Part shown: piece by piece, positions 32,626 to 41,769 of the stretch
How the letters are laid out: each line of letters starts with the position of its first letter
Numbering within the stretch: position 1 is the stretch's first letter
Source of the DNA: Trachelipus rathkii
Taxonomy: Eukaryota; Arthropoda; Malacostraca; Isopoda; Trachelipodidae
Length of the DNA: 41,769 nucleotides
NCBI GenBank assembly: GCA_015478945.1
Contig: JABUQX010028326.1
Location: forward strand, 1-41,769
Reading direction: 5' to 3'
Notes under the pieces: generated by a model
Told to the model about the DNA's origin: nothing
The model's database searches: none
Seen by the model: the letters and a program-made list of their open reading frames with translations, nothing else
Position numbers and translations under genes: made by a program

Positions 32626-34600
32626 GGAAATTATTTTCATTCTAATTGCATATGTCTGTTCTATTGGCAACAGACTGCAACAAATGTTTGCCAATCGTAT
32701 TTTCCACGACACTATATTAAATATATTTGGTATAGATAGACTACTAAATTTAGAAAAGAATCTTAGAGATTTAAATTAATATGTATGTATATATATAATA
32801 TATAATATATATATTATATATATATATTATCTATCTATATATTTATATATATATTATATGTTTTCTCTTGAAAATCATAGTCAAAAAAAGAAAAAGAAAG
32901 TAAAAGTCTAATTCAAAATAATAAAATAGAATGTAACTCTAAACAGGTCGCAGGGCATAAGCAAGCACTTGTCAAGGAGTATCACGAAACTGGCATGAAA
33001 TTGATAAATGCATTACCCTAATTTCTCTCTACAATTACAAAATATTTTCCAAACTTACGTTACTTCCGCTTGATATCTACTTTAAAGGAACAACCTTAAC
33101 CACATATTCTTTACAACTGTACCGTCCTGCGGAACCTCCAATTGTCTATGAAAATTCTGAAGATAGTTTCAAGATAATCTATGCACAAGCAAATGAAAAT
33201 TACGCGCTCGTATTTACACCAAAACGAACTTCTACTTGACAATCAAAATTCTTCACACTCCATCGTCTACTTATAATATTCATTACATGTAACCAAATGA
33301 CACCTATCTTACATGTTTCAAAATTGAAGAGCAAATAATAAACAGTAATGCAGCCATAGAGTTGAAATGATTTTAACTAAACAAAATGGAGACATAAATG
33401 ACACAAATACAGAACTAGACATTGATTCGATTTCAATTTTTTTGAAAAAAAAATAGATAAACAAACTGGAAATTATTACATAACTAATTAATTTTTGACT
33501 TTTTCAGAATTGTTGTGTGAAGCAACTTTCAATACATATACTACTAAAACTTACAAAATGTCCAATACAATTTTTATAAAAGTATTCTTACCACAGTTTT
33601 CATATATATTATTCGCATTCTATTTGCTATGAAGAGGAATTTTACTTATATAATAAATATATAATATAAATTATATATTTAAAATAAAGAAGAAAAAATA
33701 TATTTTTATTTAGAATTAAATTTAATTTTATTTGACTTTGATTATTTATAATTATCAAATAATATATATAAATTTATGAAGATATAAAATAATTACAACA
33801 CTATACTATAATATATATAATGGCAGGCTAGTGGAATTTAAAATGAGTTTCAGACAAAAGTTCAATTCAAAACTATTTATATGATTAGTGCTTTGGAAGA
33901 TGTAAGATAAGGTTTATTTTCACACTTAACTTTCAAAACATACAAGCTTAGATTAGCTTTTTTTTTAATAACATCAAATAAAATGATCATTCATAACAAA
34001 AAATAATAAATTTACATGATTTGGAAACTTATAAATTTAATCTGCATCTAAATGCTGACTATTTAGTTTTTATAGTATGGAACCTACGATCAGTAATTAT
34101 GTATCATCCCTATACTCTTATTCAAAAAAGTTATTATAAAATATGTATACATTTCTTAAAACCTGTACTATCAAAGAGTATGAGACCTATTATGGAAACT
34201 TACATTAAAAAATATATATGCATATATATACTTAGTGTAGACTGTAGACTAATAAAAAATATGAGAGAAGAAAAGGCATGTTCTGAGATACTGTATAAGA
34301 GAGTAATATGAGATGTAACATGTGAAAAGCACAAGATAACAAATCAAGCAAAATTTGTGCAGAATAAGAATGAGAGATTATACACGTAGGATAGAGTTGT
34401 TAAAGAGCTTTATAGTATATTCTCAGATAAAAATCTTACTCAATGCTGATAAACACCTGATTTGAATTTTTACTGTCAACTTAACAAGCATGGGTGAAAA
34501 TAGTTGGAAGAAGAGGGAACATTTTCTTCAAAAGTAAGCACATTTCTACTTGTAGTAGTAAAAGTAGTGAAATATTAGGACAGAATATGATTTGATTATA
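32626..34600. other. Long unassigned region, no gene seen
   Basis: A TA array at 32785-32860, then about 1.7 kb of AT-rich sequence without tandem repeats. A 96-codon plus-strand frame at 34021-34311 starts at a TTG, contains AT-driven codons (K, I, Y) and shows no domain. I see no family resemblance on either strand. Confidence 0.5.
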
Positions 34601-34742
34601 TAAGTATATATATTATGTACTATAGTAATATATATATATATATTAATTTTAATTATGAATAGTATATAATATATATATATATATACTATTATTATATAAT
34701 ATATATATATATATCAATATAATATATATATAATATATAAAA
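34601..34742. repeat. (AT)n arrays
   Basis: Interrupted TA repeat. Confidence 0.92.
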
Positions 34743-34744
34743 AT

Positions 34745-34962
34745 AATAAGAAGGGGGGGTTAAGGCTGGGCTTGTACTTTTCATGTCGATAATTGTTCTT
34801 CTACTAACGTTTATGTTTCTGAATGCAGTGTCGCACTTTACTCTTTACATTCTGGGGAGAGGAGACGGGTGATGGTAGTGTGTGGGTGATGATATATATC
34901 GCCGGAGGTTGCTTAGGATTCGTTCAGTGGGCAGCAGCCTTCTGCTGCAGAACGGCCTAATA
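34745..34962. other. GC-richer island with G-rich plus strand
   Basis: About 215 bases bracketed by TA arrays. It contains GGGGGGG near 34753 and a purine- and GT-rich middle section. No protein family recognised. It holds the stem-loop at 34921-34954. Confidence 0.5.
34921..34954. other. Two-part stem-loop
   Basis: GCAGCAG (34931-34937) pairs with CTGCTGC (34942-34948) over a CCTT tetraloop, and CGTTC (34921-34925) pairs with GAACG (34950-34954) outside it, leaving a 5-base and a 1-base internal loop. Twelve base pairs in total in non-repetitive sequence. Confidence 0.55.
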
Positions 34963-35021
34963 TAATGTATAGTATATATATATAATATTATATAGTATAT
35001 ATATATAATATATATATACAG

Positions 35022-35057
<36 letters not shown>

Positions 35058-35345
35058 ATAAATATACTATTAGTGATGGGGACGATTATTGAAATTTTTG
35101 GCCGATGAACGATGAACGAATTAGAGCATAATTGTTGCCGTGACGATTGACATGAATTTGAAAAAAACTATATTTGAATTTATTTTTTCCTCTCTTCTCT
35201 CTTTTCATAATTAATATAAATATATATATAGTTATATAATGGTATATATATATATATATATATATAGTATATAGACTATATATATATGTATATAATATAT
35301 ATATTATAATATATAATTATATATATATTATATAATATTATTAAT
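34963..35345. repeat. (AT)n arrays with a 120-base insert
   Basis: TA arrays at 34965-35070 and 35215-35345. The insert 35071-35190 is unassigned. Confidence 0.85.
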
Positions 35346-35549
35346 ACGGCTGTGAAGGGGTCAGGGGGTTCAACCCACCGAAATTATTTAAGCGATCTAA
35401 TTTTTGATTCCTTAAGTCTATAATAATAATAAAAATATAATATTAATAATAATAATAAATATATATTACATTGTAGGCTCAAAGACGACTTCGTTCAACA
35501 ATAATATTATTAAGAATGAAAAAACACAATACATTTATAATCGCCTTAT
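35346..35549. other. Unassigned short island with AAT repeat
   Basis: A GGGG-containing start (35355-35375), then (AAT)n at 35425-35465, then AT-rich sequence. No gene. Confidence 0.5.
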
Positions 35550-36290
35550 ATACTAATTATATTGACTCCTATATACAATGTGCGTGAAGCTCCATTTTGA
35601 TAATATTCTACTCTCGCTAATATAACGAATCGCATCTGATCGATCAATTTCGATTCTTCGATCATTAACATCTGACGTCTATGTAAACCTTTCTCCTATA
35701 TTAAATTGCGGCATTGCTTTTAACTTGCATGTTATATTCCATTTCCTTGCAATCCGCTTGAGCATTGTAGCATCGCTGCGTCCCTCCAACCGAGCTGCAA
35801 CTCCTCCTGGCGCCACCATTCCTCCTCAGACTGCCGCGAAACAAAGACGATCTCCCGCTCACCACCGCATCCAAAGACATCCTTGTCTTTCTACTCAAGA
35901 ACTCTTCCATCGAAGCAATGGGGATACAGCACTCTCAAAGCCTAGACATATGCATAAAGTATGACTCGTCACGCTTTAGATCCGTTTTTTACCTTATTGA
36001 ATAAGGAATGGCTTTTTATGAATAGTCTCCTTGTTTCGTCTCCTTTTCACTGTTAAATTTATGATTTGCTGTTGATAAATGGTTTGAGAAAAGTGTTTAT
36101 CACCCTAAGGAAATGACAAGTGCTTCTTCTTCTTGCTTTCTTGTCCGTGATAGCTTTTATGGTTTAGAGACTGTTCGTTTCAATCATAGTAATTATTTTA
36201 AGCGAATGGCAATAGCCAACATTTATAATTCTCCTATTTTTATTTCTAATTATATAGTATTTTATTTTTCTCATGTGTCGTTGTAAGTCT
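35550..36290 (+). mobile_element. Possible ORF1-side remnant of the Jockey/CR1-like LINE downstream
   Basis: A GC-richer island whose plus strand carries protein-like pieces in shifting frames: LTTASKDILVFLLKNSSIEA (about 35848-35908) then MGIQHSQSLDICIKY and RFRSVFYLIE up to about 36000. This 'KNS(S/T)IEAMGIQ...' pattern reminds me of gag-like ORF1 proteins of arthropod LINEs. The position, upstream and on the same strand as the RT remnant at 36660-38430, would fit, but the spacer 36290-36660 shows no recognisable endonuclease. Overlapping 70-80 codon frames on both strands are probably shadows. Weak assignment. Confidence 0.25.
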
Positions 36291-36655
36291 CTATTTTTGA
36301 TAGATATTTATTAGCTCTTGTCCTATAATATATTATCTTTTGATAATTATTTTTAATAATAGATATTTTAATTATAATATAATAGTTAATATATAGTTAA
36401 TTGCAATGATAAAATAAGAAAATTTTATTAATGGAGAATGAGGAGACGTTTGTGGGTCGTAACGATTTCACTAGGTCAATGGCTGTTGCTCATACATTGT
36501 ATAATATTTAGGACCAGGCGGACTTAAATGTAAAGGTGTTCCAAGTTTGCAGATGTAGCAAATTGGCTACCTCAATAAGGAATAATGATGGATGTATAAA
36601 ATTTTAAATAGATAAGTAAAAGCATAACAAATAAATGTATGGATTGAGCAGTTAT
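36291..36655. other. AT-rich spacer, no gene recognised
   Basis: TA-rich to 36425, then about 230 bases of mixed composition. No endonuclease motif (SDH, ETK) was found in any frame. Confidence 0.4.
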
Positions 36656-36719
36656 TCTGTCTCAGCTAAAATTTTTCTTTCCTCGATTTCATTCTGGTTC
36701 AAACTGAAATCTTTATTTC

Positions 36720-38430
36720 CCATAATACATGGTTCAATGGCTTTTTTGGCATTCCAGGCTAGAGACAGTCTATAGATGTGGAAAAATTTCGTTTCCTAAT
36801 CACTCTCGCTAATTTTCATTCAGCTAGAAAATCGTTGCGAGGATACTCTTTCGACGAGCAAGGCGGGCTTTTTTTCAAAGGAAAGTGCGCTAAGCTCCTT
36901 GTTCTCCTACTGACAATGTCTTCATTCTAGCAACTTCTGGTAAATTCTGCCTTTATCCTCCTATTCGAGTCTGTGATGCATAATGTGTGCTAAATTACCA
37001 ATTGAAAAGGCTAATCACTTCGGCGCCTCGCTCAACTATATTCTCTAGGTCTCAATACTAGCATTTCCCTCCCTCAGTGTGGAACCTCTCAAGGTCACAC
37101 TATTCGAAAAAAGGAAGAACGTCTGATCCTTCTGATACTATCGCCCTGTACTCTATCTTGTAATTGATATTAAGATCTTTTGAATATCCTTCTCACTCAC
37201 TTTCTTAGATCATGCCTAGATACTACATTACTCCGATGTCATTGAGAAGGCTCGGCTTTGCAGAAGTTCTAAAAGCTGCAGATAATAGGTTTTCCTATCG
37301 CAGACCGTTTTATGGTTTTTCGCTCTTAGAACTACGGGGAGACTTGGGTGTGGAGCGTTGCAAGTCCAAGCATTTGAATCCGTAAGTATGGCAGCGCGTC
37401 ACTGTTCTCAAGATCCCTCCTTTGGGTTTCCTCCATTCTCTTTGCTGTACTTATTAGTTTCATTTCATGACTCAATTGCTGTTTATTTTGATCGGGGCGA
37501 CTTCTTTCTACTTCTTAGCGTCATAGGGTAGTTCCTCAGGTTTCTGTCTTATCTCCTACTTTAATCTACTTTTTCATTAATGATTTCTCACATGACACCT
37601 CTATTCTATTCACCTCGTATTCCGATGCTTCGAACATGTGCATTCGTTAAGCTCTTCAATTTACTCCACTTTTACTTCTTGGAATTGCATCTCGTTCTTG
37701 ATCTTTCCGATTTTTATTCTTGTTGATGGGATAGAGCGATATAATTTGTGAATTCATTCTTTAAAACCCAACTTTTGCAAATCCTTTCTCCAATACCTCT
37801 AATTTCCTGTTCTCTTCGAGACGGTTCTGTCGTCCTCTGTTGACTAAATTATAAGTAACATGCTTGGCCTTACCTGAACCAAAAAATGTCTTGGAAACCT
37901 CACAATACAACGTTGCTGAGAGGCCTCAAAGAACTGGAGTTCTGTTTAGACTGTGAGACTTTCCTCTTTTTCTCAGTTGCTCCGCTATATATAGGCGTTG
38001 TCCGCCCATGTATGGAGTACTGCTCTCTATCTGCATATCAGGGGGGGGGGGCTCTGGGTTTCACCCGACTCTCGGGAGCAGGGATCGGAGTCAACGAGAA
38101 AAATGCTTATAGAACGTTGTACTTTCCAGTTTCCTTTGAACCTCTATCTTTGCGAGGAGATTGTGGTGCTTTATCTCTATCCTATACGTACTCCGCAGCG
38201 GCAAGTGTCGAGGGAACTTATACTCGCGTAACCAGCACCTTTACACGCTCGTAGCACATAGGTGCTCGTATCCTGCGCAGAAGTAAACTGTGCTTGACTT
38301 GGTAACTCCAGGCTAGGTTTTGCTGTGGTGCTTCTTATTCCCACCACCTCTGTCTTTGTGGATTAACTCTTCATCTTCTGTATTTCCTACTAGAATTTAA
38401 TCTTCTCACTTTAAAGCCTGCGTCTGTAAA
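36720..38430 (+). mobile_element. Jockey/CR1-like LINE reverse transcriptase, decayed
   Basis: The plus strand carries RT landmarks in order with frame changes. An SFFKRKCAKL-like segment lies at about 36872-36900, KKEERLILLILSP (family: KKGDRSDPxNYRPI) at 37108-37150, SRSLLWV-like (family: DISKAFDRVW region) at about 37410-37440, and VPQVSVLSPTLIYFFINDF at 37531-37587, which retains the VPQGSVLSPxLF box. SYSDA follows at 37614-37628 where YADD or FADD is expected, so the catalytic Asp pair is damaged. Further on are SWKPHNTTL, GVLFRL and VVRPCMEYCS (37998-38027), and a LCEEIVVLYLYPI-like segment (family: LRRDVAALSLFYRYY). The C-terminal 'SFFPRTSRLWNSLP' region is eroded. Multiple stops make it inactive. 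This family differs from the LINE at 27.4 kb and 39.7 kb. Confidence 0.75.
38041..38051. repeat. G11 homopolymer inside the LINE
   Basis: Eleven G at the position where the family reads IWGGA/IWGGS after the MEYCS box, so a GGGG-coding site has expanded. The frame changes here. Confidence 0.8.
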
Positions 38431-38559
38431 AAAAATGTGGAATAAATTTGCGCTAGAGGGTGACTTTTGGAGATACTAGATCGTCCTTGAATATGGGTTC
38501 TCTCGTGATGTGGTGTGACAACTGTAGAAAAACAAAATCCTTGAATGGGCAAGATATGT

Positions 38560-39135
38560 GCAAATGAATGAATCTCCTATTCCCCCATCCAAAAGATCAT
38601 TCAGATTTATCCGAGAAAATCGTACTCTTTTCACCATTACCCTCAGATGGATATGTCACAACCACAAATATCTTGACCTTTTCAAACTTAAATTTAACTA
38701 GTAGAATTTTAGTACTCAGACAAACAAACAAAATCGTACATAGCTTCTAGACACAACTCACTCATCAGAATTTGCAAATCTTTCTATCCTCCTCTCATTT
38801 CTTTCCACAGCAATACAAACACATTACACACCAGTCATATATTTCCCGTTTCCTTTCAATCTTTGTTTCAGTCACAGCGAGCAAAATCAAATTGCCTTTC
38901 TAAATACTCTCACACACACTGTTCTCACTCATCTCTCAACATTTTAGTCATGCTGACATTTATATCGATCGATCTACGTTTCGCGAGGGATAGAAGTCGC
39001 TTACTGCGATCCGACACCTTCTCCCGAGGACAATGCATTAGAAATTCTGCAAAAGAAGTGGTGTAGGCAGCCAACCTAACTACCCTTGTCTCTTATCGCT
39101 TTATCGACACGAGGACATACGATGTGGCAATTTTT
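38560..39135 (-). mobile_element. 5' part of APE-type LINE (5' UTR and start of endonuclease), minus strand, 3'-truncated
   Basis: Read on the minus strand this segment matches the plus-strand copy at 39710-40280 over most of its length. Shared blocks include GTTGGCTGCCTAC (about 39060-39072), GAATGCATTGTCCTCGGGAGAA (39012-39048 region), the LTRESDFARCA/LAV-ETK region containing TTTGATTTTGCTCGCTGTG (38876-38894), and AAGGTCAAGATATTTGTGG (about 38660-38680). Homology stops near 38562, well inside the endonuclease. LINE copies are normally truncated at the 5' end, so a copy that keeps the 5' region and lacks the 3' part is unusual and points to rearrangement. The plus-strand frame at 38863-39066 is antisense to it. 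Confidence 0.7.
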
Positions 39136-39709
39136 TCTCCCTACACGTATGGATATTAGGGATAGGGATAAGTCTGTAAGATGTTGTATAGAAGAGGGGT
39201 GTGGATATAATATGTGTATAGTATGTTTTCTGAGGATGAGTGTGGATATGAACGTATAACAGAAAGGCAAACCATAGGCCACTGGAATGTCAAACATACC
39301 ATAAGCAAAATGGGTATATATATATATATATATACTAACTATTATAATATAATATAGTATAGATAAATATTATAGGTATATAGATAATAATTATATATCT
39401 ATATACTATATTTTTATTCATTTTATTATTTAGTTAATATTATTCAAAATTCTAATATTTGTTCAATTAATAGGCAAAATAATCGGGCGAAATTTGCCGA
39501 GGACGATGACGATTAACTCCTACTAAGGCTTACTAATCAAACTTAACTAAATAACCTAACTGAATATGAAGAGTCAACAGCCTTATCCAGAATGTCCATT
39601 TTATAAGTAACTATTATAATATATTATATAGTAATAAGTATATATATAATATCCATATATATATATATAATATAATATATATATATACAGTAGTATAGTA
39701 TTATTGAAA
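39136..39709. other. Spacer between the inverted LINE arms, with (AT)n arrays
   Basis: 39136-39305 is GT-rich and unassigned. TA arrays occupy 39315-39420 and 39610-39705, with a mixed island at 39470-39600. No gene. Confidence 0.6.
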
Positions 39710-41700
39710 GATTGGCCAACACTCCGTATGTCTCGTGTCGTAGAGTCCGACTAGGACGGTAGATAGTTGGGTTGGCTGCTACTAACATCTATTTTCCAGG
39801 ATGCTATGCAGTGCCTGCGAGAAGGTCGTGATCGAGTAAACGGCTCCTATCTTTCGGCGAAACTGTATGAATCGAATGGGTACAAATGGAATGTCGCAGG
39901 AATAAATGTTGAGGAGAGAGGAGCAGGTGATGGATGTATTTAGACAAGGCAAATTTGATTTTGCTCGCTGTGCTTGAAACAAAGATGAAAGGAAAAGGTG
40001 AATTTAAGTGGTGTGATGTGAAATTGTGTGCGTCTGGTGTGGAAGAGAAGAGAAGAGGAGAAGGAGTTGCAGATGTTTTGTGAGTGACCTGTGGGTAATG
40101 AAAGCTATGGTAGACTGTGATTGTGTGAGTCCTATATATATCTAAATGGGTTAGAATTATCGTATCAAAAGGTCAAGGTATTGTGGTTGTGACGTATGGT
40201 CTATCTGAGGAAATGTTGAGAGAGTACGATTTTTTGGGATAATCTGATGATGTTTGGATGGGGTGAGTAGGAGCTTCAATTGGTAGTGTTGGGGGACTGA
40301 ATGGTTGGATAGGTGTCAAAAAGGGATGGTATAAACAGGTGGTTTTGGGGTGGCGGGAGAAATGAGAATGGTTAGGAAGGTGATTGATTTCTGTGAGAAG
40401 AGATGTATGTGTGTAAGTATTACTTCCTTTAACACACGTAATTTGGAAAGCTATGTGCAAGAAATTGGTGCAGGTAGAGATGGTAATCCTGCATTGTCAC
40501 CTATGTACATGATTTATGTGTTTGATGAGAAGGAGAGTTGAGTATGCTGTTTGGATGTTAAATCAGTTAGGGGTGGAATGGGATTATCGGATCATTATGT
40601 GTTCTATGTAAAATTAAGTTAGTGGGGGCGTTGGATGGAGGAAGTGATACGAAAGGAAGCAGGTAAAATTAAGACTGATGAGATGGAAGTGAGAAGATAA
40701 TAAAGGAAAGTATGTAAGGAGCGCTCGACTAGTAAAAGACGGGTGAATGGAAAAGTTGATACTGAAGCAAATCTGGGGGCAAATGAAGGAAATGTAAGTA
40801 ATGCAAGGAAGTATGTGGATGTGCTAAGTAGGAAGTCTAAGAATGTTAACAGTGGAAATTGGTGGGATGAAGAGGTGAATGAAAGCGGACTTAGAAGGTA
40901 AAAAAGAAGCGTGGTTGAATGTAACTAAAAAGCAAATTGAATGAAGATCAAGAAAGATGCTTGGAATTATTAAGGAGGAAAAAAGGAAAACTAAACAGGT
41001 GTAAACGTAGGAGAAAACAAGAGGTAAATGAACACTTTAGGAGGAATGGGGACTTACAAGGGAAAGGAAGCTTCTTCTGGAAGGTAACGCGAAAGGTGAG
41101 AATGAGAAATAAGGGGAATCTGCTAGAATGATGAATAGGGATGTGCTTTTGTATGAAGGAAGTACGGTGTGAGAGAATGGAAAGAAAACTTCGATGATCT
41201 GCACAATATTAACAGTAATGAGAGGTGTTAGTGAATGGTGTGGGTTTGATGGTGCAAGAAGGATAAGGTATTTGGGGATGAGGTTATTAGTAAGGAGGAG
41301 GTAATGGGTAGAGTGAAAAAGTGAAGAATGGTAAGTTTGCAGGTATAGAATGAATTAACTGGGAAATTGATCACAATGGAGGCGAGATGGTATTGATTGG
41401 ATTTGGAAGTTGTGTAATAAAGCGTTTATAGAGGGGTATAGTTCCAAGGATTGGAGGAGAGCGGTAATAGTACCCTTACTTACATAAGGGTAAGGATAAA
41501 GGGAACTGTAGAAATATAGGGGAATAAGTTTACTGAGTGTTGTAAGGGAAGGTACATGCGGTATTTTTGGTCGAAAGATGCGTCAAGTGACTGAAGGAAT
41601 GATGGTGAAGAACAAGGTGGTTTGGAGTGGTAGAGGATGTGTGGATCAAATCTTTAATTGAAACCAAATGATTGAGAATGAGGGAGAAGAAGAGTATTCA
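39710..41700 (+). mobile_element. APE-type LINE, 5' UTR + endonuclease + N-terminal RT (decayed)
   Basis: Plus-strand landmarks in order: NLILLAVLETKMKGKGEFKW at about 39954-40008, holding the catalytic E of APE-type endonucleases (LETK). Then RYCGCDVWSI-like (family VVVGYGP), VRKVIDFCEKRCMC (40377-40415), AGRDGN...SPMYMIYV, and the terminal GLSDHYV box with the conserved Asp-His (40581-40601). A linker follows (RCLELLRRKKGKLNRCKRRR and EVNEHFRR at 40950-41045, then FFWK). The RT start carries MVLIGFGSCVIKRL-like sequence and GRGCVDQIF (41632-41655). Homology to the copy at 27.4 kb ends near 41700. The linker through the RT start overlaps that copy closely. Stops and frame changes occur in every part. 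Together the two copies would cover the whole family. Known role: EN nicks target DNA and RT primes from it. Confidence 0.8.
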
Positions 41701-41769
41701 GTGACCCCACAAGAAGAAATCAATGCATTGGTCTGGAGACCGGGAGGCGAAGGTGTGTACCTTCTAAAC
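41701..41769. other. Unassigned sequence at window end
   Basis: The LINE sequence stops matching its partner (28165 onward) at about 41700. The last 70 bases are GC-richer and unrecognised; they may be another insertion or a chimeric junction. Confidence 0.4.

Noticed and set aside
35701..35964. Overlapping 69- and 79-codon frames on opposite strands
   Set aside because: GC-richer sequence gives frames on both strands; the protein-like reading is a third frame (LTTASKDILVFLLKNSSIEA).
39782..39982. 66-codon minus-strand frame similar to the 67-codon plus-strand frame at 38863-39066
   Set aside because: Their similarity (both start MFQxQRAKSN) is real but reflects the inverted LINE 5' regions read antisense, not a gene family.
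40173..40460. 95-codon minus-strand frame
   Set aside because: Antisense of the LINE endonuclease domain.

Overview
The window looks like repeat-dominated, non-coding nuclear DNA of a metazoan, most likely a decapod crustacean. This is an inference from two things: the extreme density of (AT)n and (AAT)n microsatellites with (GA)n tracts, and three families of decayed LINE retrotransposon whose protein remnants resemble those common in shrimp and crab genomes. There is no operon, no bacterial gene organisation, no rRNA or tRNA I can recognise, no CRISPR array, and no intact host gene that I can name.

Layout. 1-5.2 kb: AT-rich low complexity with GC-richer islands, including a non-repetitive open frame ending at a splice-donor consensus (532-933), an inverted pair of a short dispersed repeat (about 200-250 and 1610-1665) and a GC-rich island (2530-2735). 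5.25-6.13 kb: weak remnant of a ZMYM1/hAT-like protein. 6.1-10.1 kb: long (AT)n arrays around small unique islands. 10.15-11.1 kb (-): decayed CR1-like LINE reverse transcriptase. 11.1-17.0 kb: AT, AAT and GA microsatellites with islands, one carrying a near-perfect hairpin (16243-16283). 17.2-18.0 kb and 18.56-19.96 kb: two tandem-repeat fields, the second a clear ~120-bp minisatellite of about 12 units. 20.3-20.55 kb: T-rich strand-asymmetric tract. 20.6-25.8 kb: a segment with its own family of ~90-bp repeats, a ~300-bp tandem duplication, a 49-bp tandem array and two compact protein-like frames on the minus strand (24135-24509 and 24591-24962, the latter extending to 25082 past one stop); this is the most interesting part. 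27.4-29.35 kb (+): 3' half of an APE-type LINE. 30.8-31.8 kb (-): GTF2IRD2/FAM200-like hAT-derived pseudogene. 32-35.5 kb: unassigned sequence and AT arrays. 35.55-38.43 kb (+): a Jockey/CR1-like LINE. 38.56-41.7 kb: two copies of the 5' part of the same LINE family as at 27.4 kb, facing away from each other as a long inverted repeat.

How it fits together: almost everything recognisable is mobile-element debris. The LINE copies carry many stops and frame changes and cannot encode working protein as read. Some frame changes lie in homopolymers, so part of the damage could be uncorrected long-read error. The minus-strand frames in the 20.6-25.8 kb segment are the only ones that look coding without matching a transposon family I know; I infer a captured or endogenous foreign element or a poorly conserved gene, but cannot name it.
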